From Sulfobacillus harzensis (lineage in GTDB: Bacteria; Bacillota; Sulfobacillia; Sulfobacillales; Sulfobacillaceae), in the NCBI RefSeq assembly GCF_012933365.1, contig NZ_JABBVZ010000025.1, positions 1-45,262 on the forward strand: a stretch of 45,262 bases of DNA, written 5' to 3'. The position numbers and the translations under genes were made by a program. Below, piece after piece: positions 8,120 through 18,000 of this stretch. The notes beneath the pieces are model-generated. The model was not told the DNA's origin and did no database searches. It saw only the letters and a program-made list of their open reading frames with translations. Numbering within the stretch: position 1 is the stretch's first letter; every line of letters begins with the position of its first letter.

Positions 8120-9231
8120 TATAACGCTCGTCCTTTCGTAGCCTGTTGATACACGCTCAAATAATGTTGGGAAATGGCCTCCCAACGAAAAACCTCCGCG
8201 TAGTGCTGGCCGTTTTCCGCCCGCTGGTGCAGGGCCACCGGGCTGTCCAACGCCTCCTGGATGGCCACACGCCAGGCTTCAACATCATCGGGCGGAACCA
8301 GCACCCCATAGTCTCCCACCACCTCGCGGACGGCTGGCGTGTCACCAGCGATTACCGGCACCCCCACAGCCAAGGCCTGTGCTGGCGGCATCCCGAACCC
8401 TTCGTAGCGGGAGGGATAGACAAACAAATCGGCACTATGATACAAGGCCACCAATTCGCTACGGTTCACAAAAGGCGTCACCACAGCGCGCCCTTCGATC
8501 CCCTCTTCCGCTAGTTGGCGCCGAATGGCTAGATTGTCCTTGGCGCCCACCAACACCAGTTCGCCTTCCTTAACACGCTCAAACACTTGGGCTAGCGCCC
8601 GAATGAGCGTGGGGACATTCTTCCGTTCATCATACCCACCGACATATAAGATCCGCGGCCGCCGCCGAAGCCCAAAACGCCGCGCCACGCTCCCCGCCCG
8701 CTCAACATCTAAATCCCCATAAAAATCGGCATGCACACCGTTGGGAATCACGACTGTCCGGTCGGCCAAGTCGGGGAAAACATCCCTCAAATCAGCCATG
8801 GTGGCCTCGGAAATGGCCACCAGACGATCCGCGTAGCGGAGTCCCCGTTCAACGTGCGCAAAATATCGGCGCTCTTTCAAATTATGCCGGTAGCTGGCCA
8901 ACCGATACGGGATCAGGTCATGGACCGTCACCACCGTGGGTATCGCCAGTTGGACCTCCGGGTGGGCCATAAAGGGAATATGCAATACATCGAAATCCCC
9001 GGGAACCCGCCGCACACCGTAATATTCCCACCACCACTTAGCTAGTGGCGATGGCTTGGGACGGATCTCCAGACCGAGTCGGGGCTTGTCGGGCAACAGG
9101 GCCTGGCCGGACCGCCCGACACCCGACACTTGGACACCAGCCCGAGCCAGTCCATAAACCAATCCCTCAATATATTCCTCGGTTCCCGTGCGGAATCCGG
9201 CGGTGTTGGAGATGTCGAGCGCGACTTTCAT
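8119..9231 (-). CDS. GT4 family glycosyltransferase
   Basis: The protein has 370 residues with a typical GT-B glycosyl transferase group 1 layout. The N-terminal acceptor domain begins MKVALDISNTAGF. The C-terminal donor domain carries YVGGYDERKNVPTLIRAL and the nucleotide-sugar signature YEGFGMPPAQALAVGVPVIAG. The signature includes the first conserved glutamate, but the second E-x7-E position is replaced (QALAV). It resembles mannosyl- and rhamnosyl-transferases of the same family, but the sugar is not predictable. The gene sits 33 bases after its upstream neighbour and overlaps the epimerase gene by one base. Confidence 0.93.
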   Translation of the reverse strand: MKVALDISNTAGFRTGTEEYIEGLVYGLARAGVQVSGVGRSGQALLPDKPRLGLEIRPKPSPLAKWWWEYYGVRRVPGDFDVLHIPFMAHPEVQLAIPTVVTVHDLIPYRLASYRHNLKERRYFAHVERGLRYADRLVAISEATMADLRDVFPDLADRTVVIPNGVHADFYGDLDVERAGSVARRFGLRRRPRILYVGGYDERKNVPTLIRALAQVFERVKEGELVLVGAKDNLAIRRQLAEEGIEGRAVVTPFVNRSELVALYHSADLFVYPSRYEGFGMPPAQALAVGVPVIAGDTPAVREVVGDYGVLVPPDDVEAWRVAIQEALDSPVALHQRAENGQHYAEVFRWEAISQHYLSVYQQATKGRAL

Positions 9232-9264
9232 GACGGGCCTCGCTTCCCTGTCCCAGTTCTCGCC

Positions 9265-10371
9265 TTATTCTAACCCAAAACCCGAAACCGCGCCGAGCGG
9301 GCCTAGAGCTGCGCGGTAAAAGCGTTCACGAAAAATCTCGGGTCGAAAATTTTCCGCGTGGGCGCGGATCGCCTGGGCATCCCAAGACATCTGATCGGCC
9401 GCCTGTATGGCGCTCACCAAGGCGTCTACCGTCTGCTCCGAGAACAGCCAACCGGTCTCCCCATGCACTACAGTGTCCAAGACGCCACCCCGTCCATAGG
9501 CAATTACCGGGCGGCCAGCCGCCTGCATTTCCACCGGGGTGATGCCGAAATCCTCCTCGCCCGGGAACAAAAGCGCCTTGGCCTGACCCATCATGTCGGC
9601 CAATTCATGGTCTTCGACACGTCCGGCAAAACGAACGGTAGGACCCGCTAGCTTCTCCAAGGCTCGGCGCTCGGGCCCGTCGCCTGCCACCACCAGCGGC
9701 AGTTTCAGGCAATTGCAAGCCTCCACGGCCAAATCGAATCGCTTGTAGCTGACCAGCCGTGAGAGCACCAGATAATAGCGCCCGGCATCATTCGAGGGGT
9801 GGAAGCGGTCCACATCGACCGGCGGAAAGATGACCTCGGAATCGCGCCGGTAATGTTTTTGAATGCGCCGTTGCACGGCCGTGGAGTTGGCCACCAGCTG
9901 ATCCACCCGGTCAGCGCTCAAGCGGTCCCATAAGCGCATGTAATGAAACACCGGCCCCATCAACTTTTTAGAGATGCCGCGGGCTTCCCGCTGGTGATAT
10001 TCGTGATACAAATCCCAGGCATAGCGCATGGGTGTATGCACATATGACACATGGCGAGTCTCAGCCCGGGTGACCACGCCTTTGGCCACCGCCGCCGAGG
10101 AGGAGATGACAAGATCATAGCCGGACAGGTCAAATTGCTCCATGCCATACATCAGAAAAGGCAAGTAGCGATTATACCAGCGCTCGGCCCGAGGAAAGGA
10201 TTGCACGAAGGTCGGGATGATGGTACGGCTTTGCAAAAAGGGCGAGAGGCGGGCGCGGTTGACCACACCGGTATAGATGGGCGCCTCGGGAAAAAGGCGC
10301 GCCATCTCCTCCAGCACGCGCTCGGCGCCCCCCATTGTGACCAACCAATCGTGAACCAGCGCGACCCGCAT
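9265..10371 (-). CDS. GT4 family glycosyltransferase
   Basis: The protein has 368 residues. It starts MRVALVHDWLVTMGGAERVLEE, a start typical of the WbaZ/mannosyltransferase branch of GT4. The donor domain shows YLVLSRLVSYKRFDLAVEAC, VVAGDGPERR, and FPGEEDFGITPVEMQAAGRPVIAYG, which keeps the E-x7-E pattern. The ATG directly follows the stop of the O-antigen ligase-like gene with no gap, so its translation is probably coupled to it. The role is to extend the lipid-linked oligosaccharide in the cytoplasm. Confidence 0.93.
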   Translation of the reverse strand: MRVALVHDWLVTMGGAERVLEEMARLFPEAPIYTGVVNRARLSPFLQSRTIIPTFVQSFPRAERWYNRYLPFLMYGMEQFDLSGYDLVISSSAAVAKGVVTRAETRHVSYVHTPMRYAWDLYHEYHQREARGISKKLMGPVFHYMRLWDRLSADRVDQLVANSTAVQRRIQKHYRRDSEVIFPPVDVDRFHPSNDAGRYYLVLSRLVSYKRFDLAVEACNCLKLPLVVAGDGPERRALEKLAGPTVRFAGRVEDHELADMMGQAKALLFPGEEDFGITPVEMQAAGRPVIAYGRGGVLDTVVHGETGWLFSEQTVDALVSAIQAADQMSWDAQAIRAHAENFRPEIFRERFYRAALGPLGAVSGFGLE

Positions 10372-11838
10372 TTACTGGCTCTCGCCTGACCTGCGGCGCG
10401 CATTAAGTGCCCATACGGCGGCCAACGCCAGCAATAGGGGCACAATGACACCGTGGTCGATCATAAAGTCGACCCAGTCGTGGACCACAAAGGACACAAT
10501 GGTGCCGAAGGCTCCGATGCCCAACGCCAATTCAAACGGCGACAGCTTACGCACCTTGGTCACCACACCGGAAACGGCATTTTTCAACCAGGACCATTCC
10601 AGCCACAGGGCCGCGACAATGCCGAGCACACCAAGATCCGCACCCCACTCCAAATAGAGGTTGTGGGCCATAGGCGGAGCAGAAACCAAGCCCGGAACCG
10701 GATGCAACACCACATAGCGGTGGAATCCGCCAAGCCCAACGCCCAACACCGGATGCGACTTAATGGCATTCAAGGCGGCTTTCCAAATCAACAGCCGCTG
10801 GTTGGTATCAAAGTGGTGCTTAGGGTGGAACAACGCGGTCACCGTGCTGCGAGCCCGCTCGCCCGTGCTCTGATAACTAATAATGGCCGCATGATGCGAC
10901 AAGTTGGTCTTACCCAACAAGTCCACAACCACGAACAGCAATATCGGCACAATGACGGCGGGAAACACGAACTTGCGGTTAATCATGGTTTTGCCCCGGG
11001 CCACCCATGCCAAGACCCCCATGAAGAATACCGCAGCAACCGAGGCGACCCAAGCGCCCCGCGAAAAGGAGTCAATCACCCCGAGAGCGATCAACACTAA
11101 AGCAGCCCACGTCCACCCATTCTTGACCCATTTGGGGCCATACGCCAACAAGGCCGCAGCAATGGGGAAAACCATGGCTTCAAAGCCGCCAAAGGCGTTA
11201 GGCTGACCAAAAACAGCATCGGCTCGCACGTGATGGGTATCCACCACATTGGAAGCCGGACCCACCTGGAACAAAAACTGATACAGCCCGTAGATGGAGA
11301 GGAGGGCGGCAATCCCGAACAGAGCCACAATGACGGGCTTCCAGGCGCTTTCATCCAAGTCCGCTTGCCGCCCGACAGCCACCACCACAATAAAGAACTC
11401 CACATATTCTAAAATCTTTATGATGGTGGTGCTGTGCGACAATGTGGTCGCTAGCGACAGGACCGACAGAATAATCAACAGCGCCAAGGGGCGCCAAAAT
11501 GGGCTCTTCGCGAAGCGATCCCAAAGCGACGCGCCCGAATCGCGGACCGTATCGACCACCAGCTTAATGGTCATGATAATCGCCATCATGTCCGACAAAT
11601 TGACGTGATGATGATGCAGTGTCAGTCCCAATGGAAACGGCGACGCGATGACATACACTGCCAGAGCCGCCGGAAGGGACCGAACAGCCAACCAAATGTA
11701 GCCAATCAAAATGATAAGAGCCCCAATAGGACCGGAGAAAAATGCTAATACGGTGCCGAGAGCCATCATCACCGCCGGTCCGATTAAGGCGCGCATATCA
11801 ATGGGCGACGGCGCCCGTAGTTCCCTTGCCTGTTGCAC
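10372..11838 (-). CDS. O-antigen ligase/polymerase-like membrane protein (Wzy/WaaL family)
   Basis: The protein has 488 residues and about eleven or twelve membrane helices, with a large external loop between about 290 and 390. The loop contains the family hallmark region ending HPVLGVGLGGFHRYVV and HNLYLEWGADLG, where the histidine and arginine expected for O-antigen ligases are present. In a Gram-positive cell this family more likely acts as the polysaccharide polymerase than as an LPS ligase. The GTG start follows AAGGAGG at seven bases. It is embedded between glycosyltransferase genes with gaps of 4 and 0 bases. This is the only polymerase candidate in the window. Confidence 0.88.
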   Translation of the reverse strand: MQQARELRAPSPIDMRALIGPAVMMALGTVLAFFSGPIGALIILIGYIWLAVRSLPAALAVYVIASPFPLGLTLHHHHVNLSDMMAIIMTIKLVVDTVRDSGASLWDRFAKSPFWRPLALLIILSVLSLATTLSHSTTIIKILEYVEFFIVVVAVGRQADLDESAWKPVIVALFGIAALLSIYGLYQFLFQVGPASNVVDTHHVRADAVFGQPNAFGGFEAMVFPIAAALLAYGPKWVKNGWTWAALVLIALGVIDSFSRGAWVASVAAVFFMGVLAWVARGKTMINRKFVFPAVIVPILLFVVVDLLGKTNLSHHAAIISYQSTGERARSTVTALFHPKHHFDTNQRLLIWKAALNAIKSHPVLGVGLGGFHRYVVLHPVPGLVSAPPMAHNLYLEWGADLGVLGIVAALWLEWSWLKNAVSGVVTKVRKLSPFELALGIGAFGTIVSFVVHDWVDFMIDHGVIVPLLLALAAVWALNARRRSGESQ

Positions 11839-11842
11839 CGTA

Positions 11843-12916
11843 TTATCCTCCTTGAGAAACGTGATCGTAGACCGCCCGGGTCAACCGGGCAGCCCTTTGC
11901 CATGTCAACTGATGCGCCCATGATTGAGCCTTTTCTGTTTTGGCCTGAACCTCCGCACCACCGTCTAAAACCTGCAGCATAGCGTCAGCAATCGATTCCG
12001 GGTCCCGAGGTTCGACAGCCCAAACAGCGTCCTGGCCCACTTCCGCCAAGGCGCCCTGACGCGAGGTCACCACCGGAATTCCATCCCACATCGCCTCTAT
12101 CACCGGCAAGCCAAATCCTTCGTAGAAGCTCGGGTATACCAACGCTACAGCATCACGGTACAACGCGGCCAAGGTATCCTCTGAAACATATTGAAGAAAC
12201 TTGACGTTCTCTGCAACCCCAAGTTTTTCCGGCAATTCCAACGTCTCGGTGTACATCCAGCCCAGCCTCCCCGCGATGAGCAAATCCGGCATGTCCTCCC
12301 GGCGCTGCAACAACAAATGGTACGCCCGTATCAACCCTGCAAAATTTTTCCGCGGTTCCACTGTTCCAACCGCCAAAAAATACGGGCGGGGATGAACCCG
12401 ATGATCGGGCGGCGTGCCGCGTTGCTTGACACCGTGCCAAATAACCGTGATGCGATCCGGGTCAACCTGCAAAATGTTGACCAGGTCCTGCTTAGTGGCT
12501 TGGCTGGGTACAATGATATGCTCGGCACGCTGCACGGACCTTTTCATCAACATCCGCTTGCCTTGAGCCTTGGATCGCGGAAACACCTCCGGCATGACGA
12601 AAGCGGCCAAGTCATGAACCGTCATAACGATCCGTGGCAGCTGACGAACCAGGGGAATCTGATAGTCGGGAAAGTGTGCCACATCATAGTGCGAACGAAG
12701 CAACAACCCCGGCAGCACCCCCTGCTCAAACCAGAGCCGCTGTCGGCTGGTGCGAAGGCCGCGGGCTCGATGGGGTTTCACTCCGGGCACCTCCACATCC
12801 GGGCGAAGCCACATCTCCACCTGGTCTTGGGGAAAGAGTTCCGCATAGGCGGCCATTAACTCGCGCACATATTGTCCAATGCCGGATGCGGTCTGATCGA
12901 GAATAAGCCCATCCAC
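11843..12916 (-). CDS. GT4 family glycosyltransferase
   Basis: The protein has at least 357 residues. The N-terminal DGLILDQTASGIGQYVREL and the donor site FLAVGTVEPRKNFAGLIRAY plus YEGFGLPVIEAMWDGIPVVTS are classic for GT4, with E-x7-E intact. The first possible normal start is the GTG at 12916, but AAAGGAGG lies about 20 bases upstream of it. Homologues usually begin about five residues earlier, where the frame reads ATC-GTA-AAC-ATC-GTT. An ATC start, or an unusual spacing, may apply. The gene lies 8 bases from its upstream neighbour and 4 from its downstream one. Confidence 0.92.
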   Translation of the reverse strand: MDGLILDQTASGIGQYVRELMAAYAELFPQDQVEMWLRPDVEVPGVKPHRARGLRTSRQRLWFEQGVLPGLLLRSHYDVAHFPDYQIPLVRQLPRIVMTVHDLAAFVMPEVFPRSKAQGKRMLMKRSVQRAEHIIVPSQATKQDLVNILQVDPDRITVIWHGVKQRGTPPDHRVHPRPYFLAVGTVEPRKNFAGLIRAYHLLLQRREDMPDLLIAGRLGWMYTETLELPEKLGVAENVKFLQYVSEDTLAALYRDAVALVYPSFYEGFGLPVIEAMWDGIPVVTSRQGALAEVGQDAVWAVEPRDPESIADAMLQVLDGGAEVQAKTEKAQSWAHQLTWQRAARLTRAVYDHVSQGG

Positions 12917-12924
12917 AACGATGT

Positions 12925-13806
12925 TTACGATAACCGCCTCCTTTCCCCTCGAGTCATGGTCAATGCCGCCCGGAATGCAGCGTGGCGGTCCTTCAGTCCG
13001 CCGGCTTTAATCCCCGCCTTAAGGACACGTGAACCGTACAGGCGGGCCAACCATGCGGACCGCTGGACAAACCCCAGGTTCTTTCGCGCAAACCGCACGT
13101 CATTTAAAATGACGTCCTCGGCCACTGGAATAGTACGGTCCCGCGTTCCCCCTTGCGGCGACGACAAGTGGTAGAGCCAGGCCTCCGCTGAAAACCATAA
13201 CTGGTATCCCGCCCGCTTCACGCGAAAGGCGACGTCGGTATCTTCCCGATAGGCGGACCGCGTGTAAGCCTCGTCAAATCCCCCAATATCGCTCAGCACG
13301 GAGCGTACAAACGACATATTGCAGCCGCGCACGCTTTCTGCGGCCCCGCTTCTCTCCGTGCCAAATCCCGGTTCACGGGTGCCGAAGTATCCCAGCCAAC
13401 CGACGCGTTTGTCCACCGTAAGCGGCGGCCGATCAGGCTCCAGCACGCGTCCGGCGGCCGCGCCCACCCCCGGCCTGGAGAGCGCGTCAACATGATGCTG
13501 AATAAACTTCGCATCGGGAATGCGGACATCGTCGTCCACATAAATGATGTAGGACCCCGTCGCGCGTTGAAGACCGATGTTGCGCGCCCTCGTCAACCCC
13601 GGTTTATCCGTCCGAATCCACTGGCCTCGGCCACTCGCCCCAAACTCGGTCAAAAAGGCGGCAACATCCGGGAGATGGTCGGGCGTTTGGTCGATGACCA
13701 ACACCTCGAAATCCGGATAGTCCTGCTGAACAAGATCCTTAATGGTGTCAACCAGCATCTCTTCCCGATTATAGGTCGCCACCACGACCGTCACGCGCTC
13801 AGCCAT
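12925..13806 (-). CDS. GT2 family glycosyltransferase
   Basis: The protein has 293 residues with a GT-A fold. The nucleotide-binding start is VTVVVATYNREE, the metal-binding DxD is in YVDDDVRIP, and the acceptor-side motif is GGFDEAYTRSAYREDTDVAFR. The ATG at 13806 overlaps the upstream stop by eight bases (ATGGCTGA), and I prefer it to the ATG six codons further upstream because it matches the usual N-terminus. It is the only inverting GT2-type enzyme in this operon. It probably adds one sugar of the repeat unit at the cytoplasmic face. Confidence 0.92.
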   Translation of the reverse strand: MAERVTVVVATYNREEMLVDTIKDLVQQDYPDFEVLVIDQTPDHLPDVAAFLTEFGASGRGQWIRTDKPGLTRARNIGLQRATGSYIIYVDDDVRIPDAKFIQHHVDALSRPGVGAAAGRVLEPDRPPLTVDKRVGWLGYFGTREPGFGTERSGAAESVRGCNMSFVRSVLSDIGGFDEAYTRSAYREDTDVAFRVKRAGYQLWFSAEAWLYHLSSPQGGTRDRTIPVAEDVILNDVRFARKNLGFVQRSAWLARLYGSRVLKAGIKAGGLKDRHAAFRAALTMTRGERRRLS

Positions 13807-14872
13807 TTCGCCATACCGTCTCAATCCGTTCCGCCACCGTGGGCCAACGATACTTCTGGGCTTCTTGATAGGCGTTCTGGCTCATATGCCAGGTGCGATC
13901 CGGCTCGCGAACAAAGCGGAGCATCATCTCAGCCAACTCGTTAGGGTTGTCGTGTATCACTAAATCTCCGGTTTCCCCAGGACGGATAAATTCCGGCATG
14001 GCCATGCGGTTGGAACCGATGACGGGAACTCCATAGGCCATTGCTTCTAAGAAAGCGATGCCATACGCCTCCCATAAGGAGGGCAAGACGAACGCCGTGG
14101 CGGTGGCGAGCTCCCGAGTGACCACCGACGATGGCTGTGGACCTAGCCACGACACCCCAAGGACGTCCGTGGACCGCGCCTCGGGACCGATGATTATCAA
14201 CTGGGCGTTCGGCATCTCTTGGACAACACGGCGCCAAGCCTCCAGGACCAAGGGCCCGCCCTTTCGGTCAAAATCGCGTCCCACAAAGAGAAACCGACCC
14301 CGTTCGACATTGGATGGCTCATAGGGGTTGGATGCAGGCCATGAACTAATATTAGCCCCAGCCCCCACCCAATGAACCCGCTCTTCCGGGATCCCATGCG
14401 CAATCATGCGCTCCCGAATCCACTGACTCATTGTAAAGATGCCGGCGGCTCGCTCAAAAACCTCCGTCTGATGATCGGCCAACAAGTGTAGGAGCTTTGA
14501 TGGAAAGTGGTCATACATAAAGGTTGGCAGTCCTGCATCACGAAATTCCATCACCGTACGGTAGTCCAAATCACGATAAAAGTAATGTGGCGCTTCGCTT
14601 AAAATGACCCCATCGCCAAAGACGAAGGCCGGCACCTGGCGGAGATTATCCGGCATGCGAACAGCGCGATAGGTATCGGGATGGAGTGAGGAGTACGCAC
14701 GAAAGCGTCCCCCTTTAAATTCGAGGGTCCTCAAAATGGGAACAATCTTCCGAATGCGCGGGACTTCCAAACTTAGCGGGATAAGTTCATAGCCTCGATT
14801 GGTCAATGCTTGGCCAAGATGTTCAACCGTTCGGTTGAGGTGCCGCCCGTACACCCATACGAGTCGGTTCAC
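13799..14872 (-). CDS. GT4 family glycosyltransferase (first gene of operon)
   Basis: The protein has 357 residues. The donor domain shows FLFVGRDFDRKGGPLVLEAW and WEAYGIAFLEAMAYGVPVIGS, with the E-x7-E signature present. The acceptor domain is less typical and has SEAPHYFYRDLDYRT. I use the GTG at 14872 because AAAGGGGGG lies at good spacing, rather than the ATG at 15013, which would add 47 unrelated residues and overlap the divergent promoter region. It is the first gene of an eight-gene operon that runs to 6222. Confidence 0.92.
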   Translation of the reverse strand: MNRLVWVYGRHLNRTVEHLGQALTNRGYELIPLSLEVPRIRKIVPILRTLEFKGGRFRAYSSLHPDTYRAVRMPDNLRQVPAFVFGDGVILSEAPHYFYRDLDYRTVMEFRDAGLPTFMYDHFPSKLLHLLADHQTEVFERAAGIFTMSQWIRERMIAHGIPEERVHWVGAGANISSWPASNPYEPSNVERGRFLFVGRDFDRKGGPLVLEAWRRVVQEMPNAQLIIIGPEARSTDVLGVSWLGPQPSSVVTRELATATAFVLPSLWEAYGIAFLEAMAYGVPVIGSNRMAMPEFIRPGETGDLVIHDNPNELAEMMLRFVREPDRTWHMSQNAYQEAQKYRWPTVAERIETVWRNG

Positions 14873-14897
14873 CGTATCCCCCCTTTTAGTCCCCTCA

Positions 14898-14906
14898 ATT
14901 TTACCA
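14898..14906 (-). promoter_or_regulatory. extended -10 promoter of the glycosyltransferase operon
   Basis: On the minus strand TGG-TAAAAT forms an extended -10 (TGn plus TAAAAT). A TTTTGC hexamer 17 bases further upstream is a poor -35, which is tolerable with an extended -10. Initiation near 14891 would give a leader of about 20 bases with the ribosome site for the GTG at 14872. Confidence 0.5.
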
Positions 14907-15033
14907 GACCACAATTTGCCGCAAAAACAGATGGTTTCCAAAGCAGGAAAACCGACACAACCCGGCAAATATCCTTTCGTTATGACAAACACCCTCAGGA
15001 CTGTTTTGCCCACTTTTAGGAGGTTCTCGATTC

Positions 15034-18000
15034 ATGCGTGTCCCCACATTTAACCATAAACGATCCGCCATCGCCCTTGTTGCTTCGTCACTGTTGCTTG
15101 CTCTTATGCCTTCCGTGGCGGCTGCGCAATCGGGGCCCGCAATCTCCGGCTACAGCGTCAATGCCTCAGACACCGTGCTGACAATAAGTGGAACCAATTT
15201 CGGGTCCCAAATTTCTGGCGACACCGTCACCGTAGACGGAAGTCTCGTCGGCGTCACCAATTGGACTGACACGAGCATTCAGGTCTCATTGCCTTCCAAT
15301 GCCGGCCCGGGAACCATTACCGTGACCGCCGGCGGACTTTCCTCCAGCGTCCCCTTCTCTGGGGTGGAACGCGGTTTCTATACCCTTTCTGCGAATGGAA
15401 CGGTCACCGCTCATGACAATATGAAAACCTACGGAGATCTCAACACCCTGGGAGTGGCCGGGCAGTCGCCCGCCATCCAGTTGGTCACAACCCAGGATGG
15501 CAAAGGTTATTGGATTCTCACCCAAAATGGCAATGTCTACGCTTTTGGCGATGCCACCAACTTTGGATCCCTAGGCCAGTCCATCACCGCCGTCGGCATG
15601 GCGGTGCTGCCCTCGGGTCAAGGCGCCTATGTCCTCGCCGACAATGGGACCGTCTATACATTGGGACAAGCTGTCAACTATGGAAACGCCCCACCAGGGA
15701 CCCAGGCGGTAGCCATTGCGACCACCTCGGATGGCAACGGCTACTGGATTCTCGGCCAGGATGGCGCAACCTATAGCTTTGGAGACGCCCCAAGCCTTGG
15801 AACGGCGGCGCGCCCGGTGGCCTCCGCCCCGCCCAGTCTCACCAACAATACGCTAGTTCGCGTCGGCACGACAGACCCCGTCTTCCTCTACAAAGATGGC
15901 GCCCTCTATCACATTCCCAGTGTGCAAATCTTTTCCGGTCTGGGATACGCATGGAAGGACGTCCAGTCTTTTCCTAGCCTCAAAGGCTACACTGTCGGAC
16001 TACCCATGGTGGTGCCCTTCCCTGATGGCACGCTCATCCAAGCTGAGGGTCAAAATCCCGTCTATCTAGTGGAAAACGGTGTCTTGCACTGGATTACCAA
16101 TTCCAGCACATTCCTTGGCATGGGCTATAATTGGAGTGAAATCACCAAAGTCCCCAGCATCCAGACAAACTGGCCTACCGGATCGCCCATTTCCAGCCCC
16201 TTTACCTATCTGCCGGATGGGACCCTGTTCCGTATCGGCAACACCAATCCCGTATACGTCATCAACAACGGCCAAATTCAACACATTGCCTCGGTCAGCG
16301 TTTTTGATGCCATGGGCTATAGCTGGTCGGAGGTCAAGTCGCTGAGCACGATGCCCAGCCTCCCTCAGGGCCCCGCCCTGACCAGCCCGACAGCGGTCAT
16401 GGCCAACGGCACGTTGTGGCGGGTAGGCAACACCAACCCCGTGTATGTGTATGAGGACGGCGAGCTTCGCCACATCCCGTCGCTCAGCATGTTCAATGAT
16501 CTTGGGTTCCAGATGAGTCAGGTGCGATCCGTGTCCTCCATTGCCAACATTCCCACGGGTCCTGATTTGGGCAGCACCAGCGTGCCGCCAGCCGTCACCG
16601 TCAATGCGGTCTCCTTCGCCCCCACGCCCGACAACCAGGGACTTTGGGTGTTGTTTCAAAATGGAACCGTCGCCACGCTGGGCGACGCCACCAATTTCGG
16701 CCAACCGTCAATCTCCGCTATGACGGGTAAGACAGCTGTCGGTCTCACGGTAACACCGGACGGCGGCGGCTACACCATTCTCGCAAGTGACGGGGCGACG
16801 TTCTCCTATGGCGACGCGAAATCCGCGGGATCGAATCCAGGAACGGTCAGTCTAGCCATGGATACGGCGCCCAGCACCACGTTCCTGTCGATGGCCTATG
16901 GGAGCTTCATGCCCCACTATGACGGCTCCTACAGCACCATGGTCAACAATGCCGACGCCCTCTCCGTCATTAACCCCACCTGGCTCTATGACCAGCAAAA
17001 CCCGGTGACCAATCAGTGGGGCCTGACCACCCCTCCCAGCGGCTTTGAAACGGTGGTCAACGAGGCCCACAGTTTGGGCATTCAGGTTTGGCCGCAAATC
17101 GGGTCAATCTCCACGGCGCCGTTTGCCACGTCGCAGCAGGACCAGACCACCGTGAATCAAATTGTGTCCGCGGCCGTGAACGACAACTTTGACGGGGTGT
17201 CCATCGACTTCGAGCCGCAAAAATTCAACGGCATGTCTCTCAGCCAGGCGGAGCAAGCGTTTGACACGTTTATCTCCATGCTGGGGCCCGCCCTGCATCA
17301 AGCGGGCAAGAAACTCATGGTGAACGTGTATGCGTCGGCGTATCCCAACACCCTGTTCAATTACGATGTCTTGGCGCAATACGCCGATTACATCAATATC
17401 ATGGACTACCCCGATCACAACTACTCCACCGGCGCGGGCTCGACATCGCCGCTTTGGTGGGCGAAGCAAGTGATTCAAAACGCGATTCAAGGCGGTCTGA
17501 GCCCCTCACAAATTATTATGGGACTCGCGCCTTATGGACATTTCTGGCAGTACAACAACACCTCAGGAATTGTCGGGGAAGGCGACGTGTACGACACTCA
17601 GGCAGCGAGCCTCTTGTCTTCCAATCCCAACATCGTGCCCGTCTGGGATCCGGTGTCAGGTGCGGAGGTGTTCATGACGAACGAATATCTCAACAGCAAT
17701 GGCACATGGACAGCGCAGTCGAGCGCCATGGCTCAAGCGCCGGTTCCCCCCACGGGAGGATATACGACCCAATACGAAACGAAGTCCTTGAACCCGGTGA
17801 AAAATCTCCAGGGGTTACTTAACTATATCCTGTTGCGTTATGCTGTTGAGCACAATCAGTCGACGCCCAACTTCCTAACTCAGGATGGCGCCTATGGACC
17901 CTTGACTTCGGCGGCGGTGGCCTTGTTCCAACAGGACTTCAACGTCACCGGCGATCCATCAGGAGTCTACGGAACCAATACCGAGGCCGCGTTGAAGCAA

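Noticed and set aside
10453-11100. 215-codon plus-strand open frame
   Set aside because: It is the antisense of the O-antigen ligase-like gene, lacks a ribosome site and has a composition typical of a shadow frame.
16066-16704. 212-codon minus-strand open frame
   Set aside because: Antisense to the repeat region of the modular secreted protein; no ribosome site.
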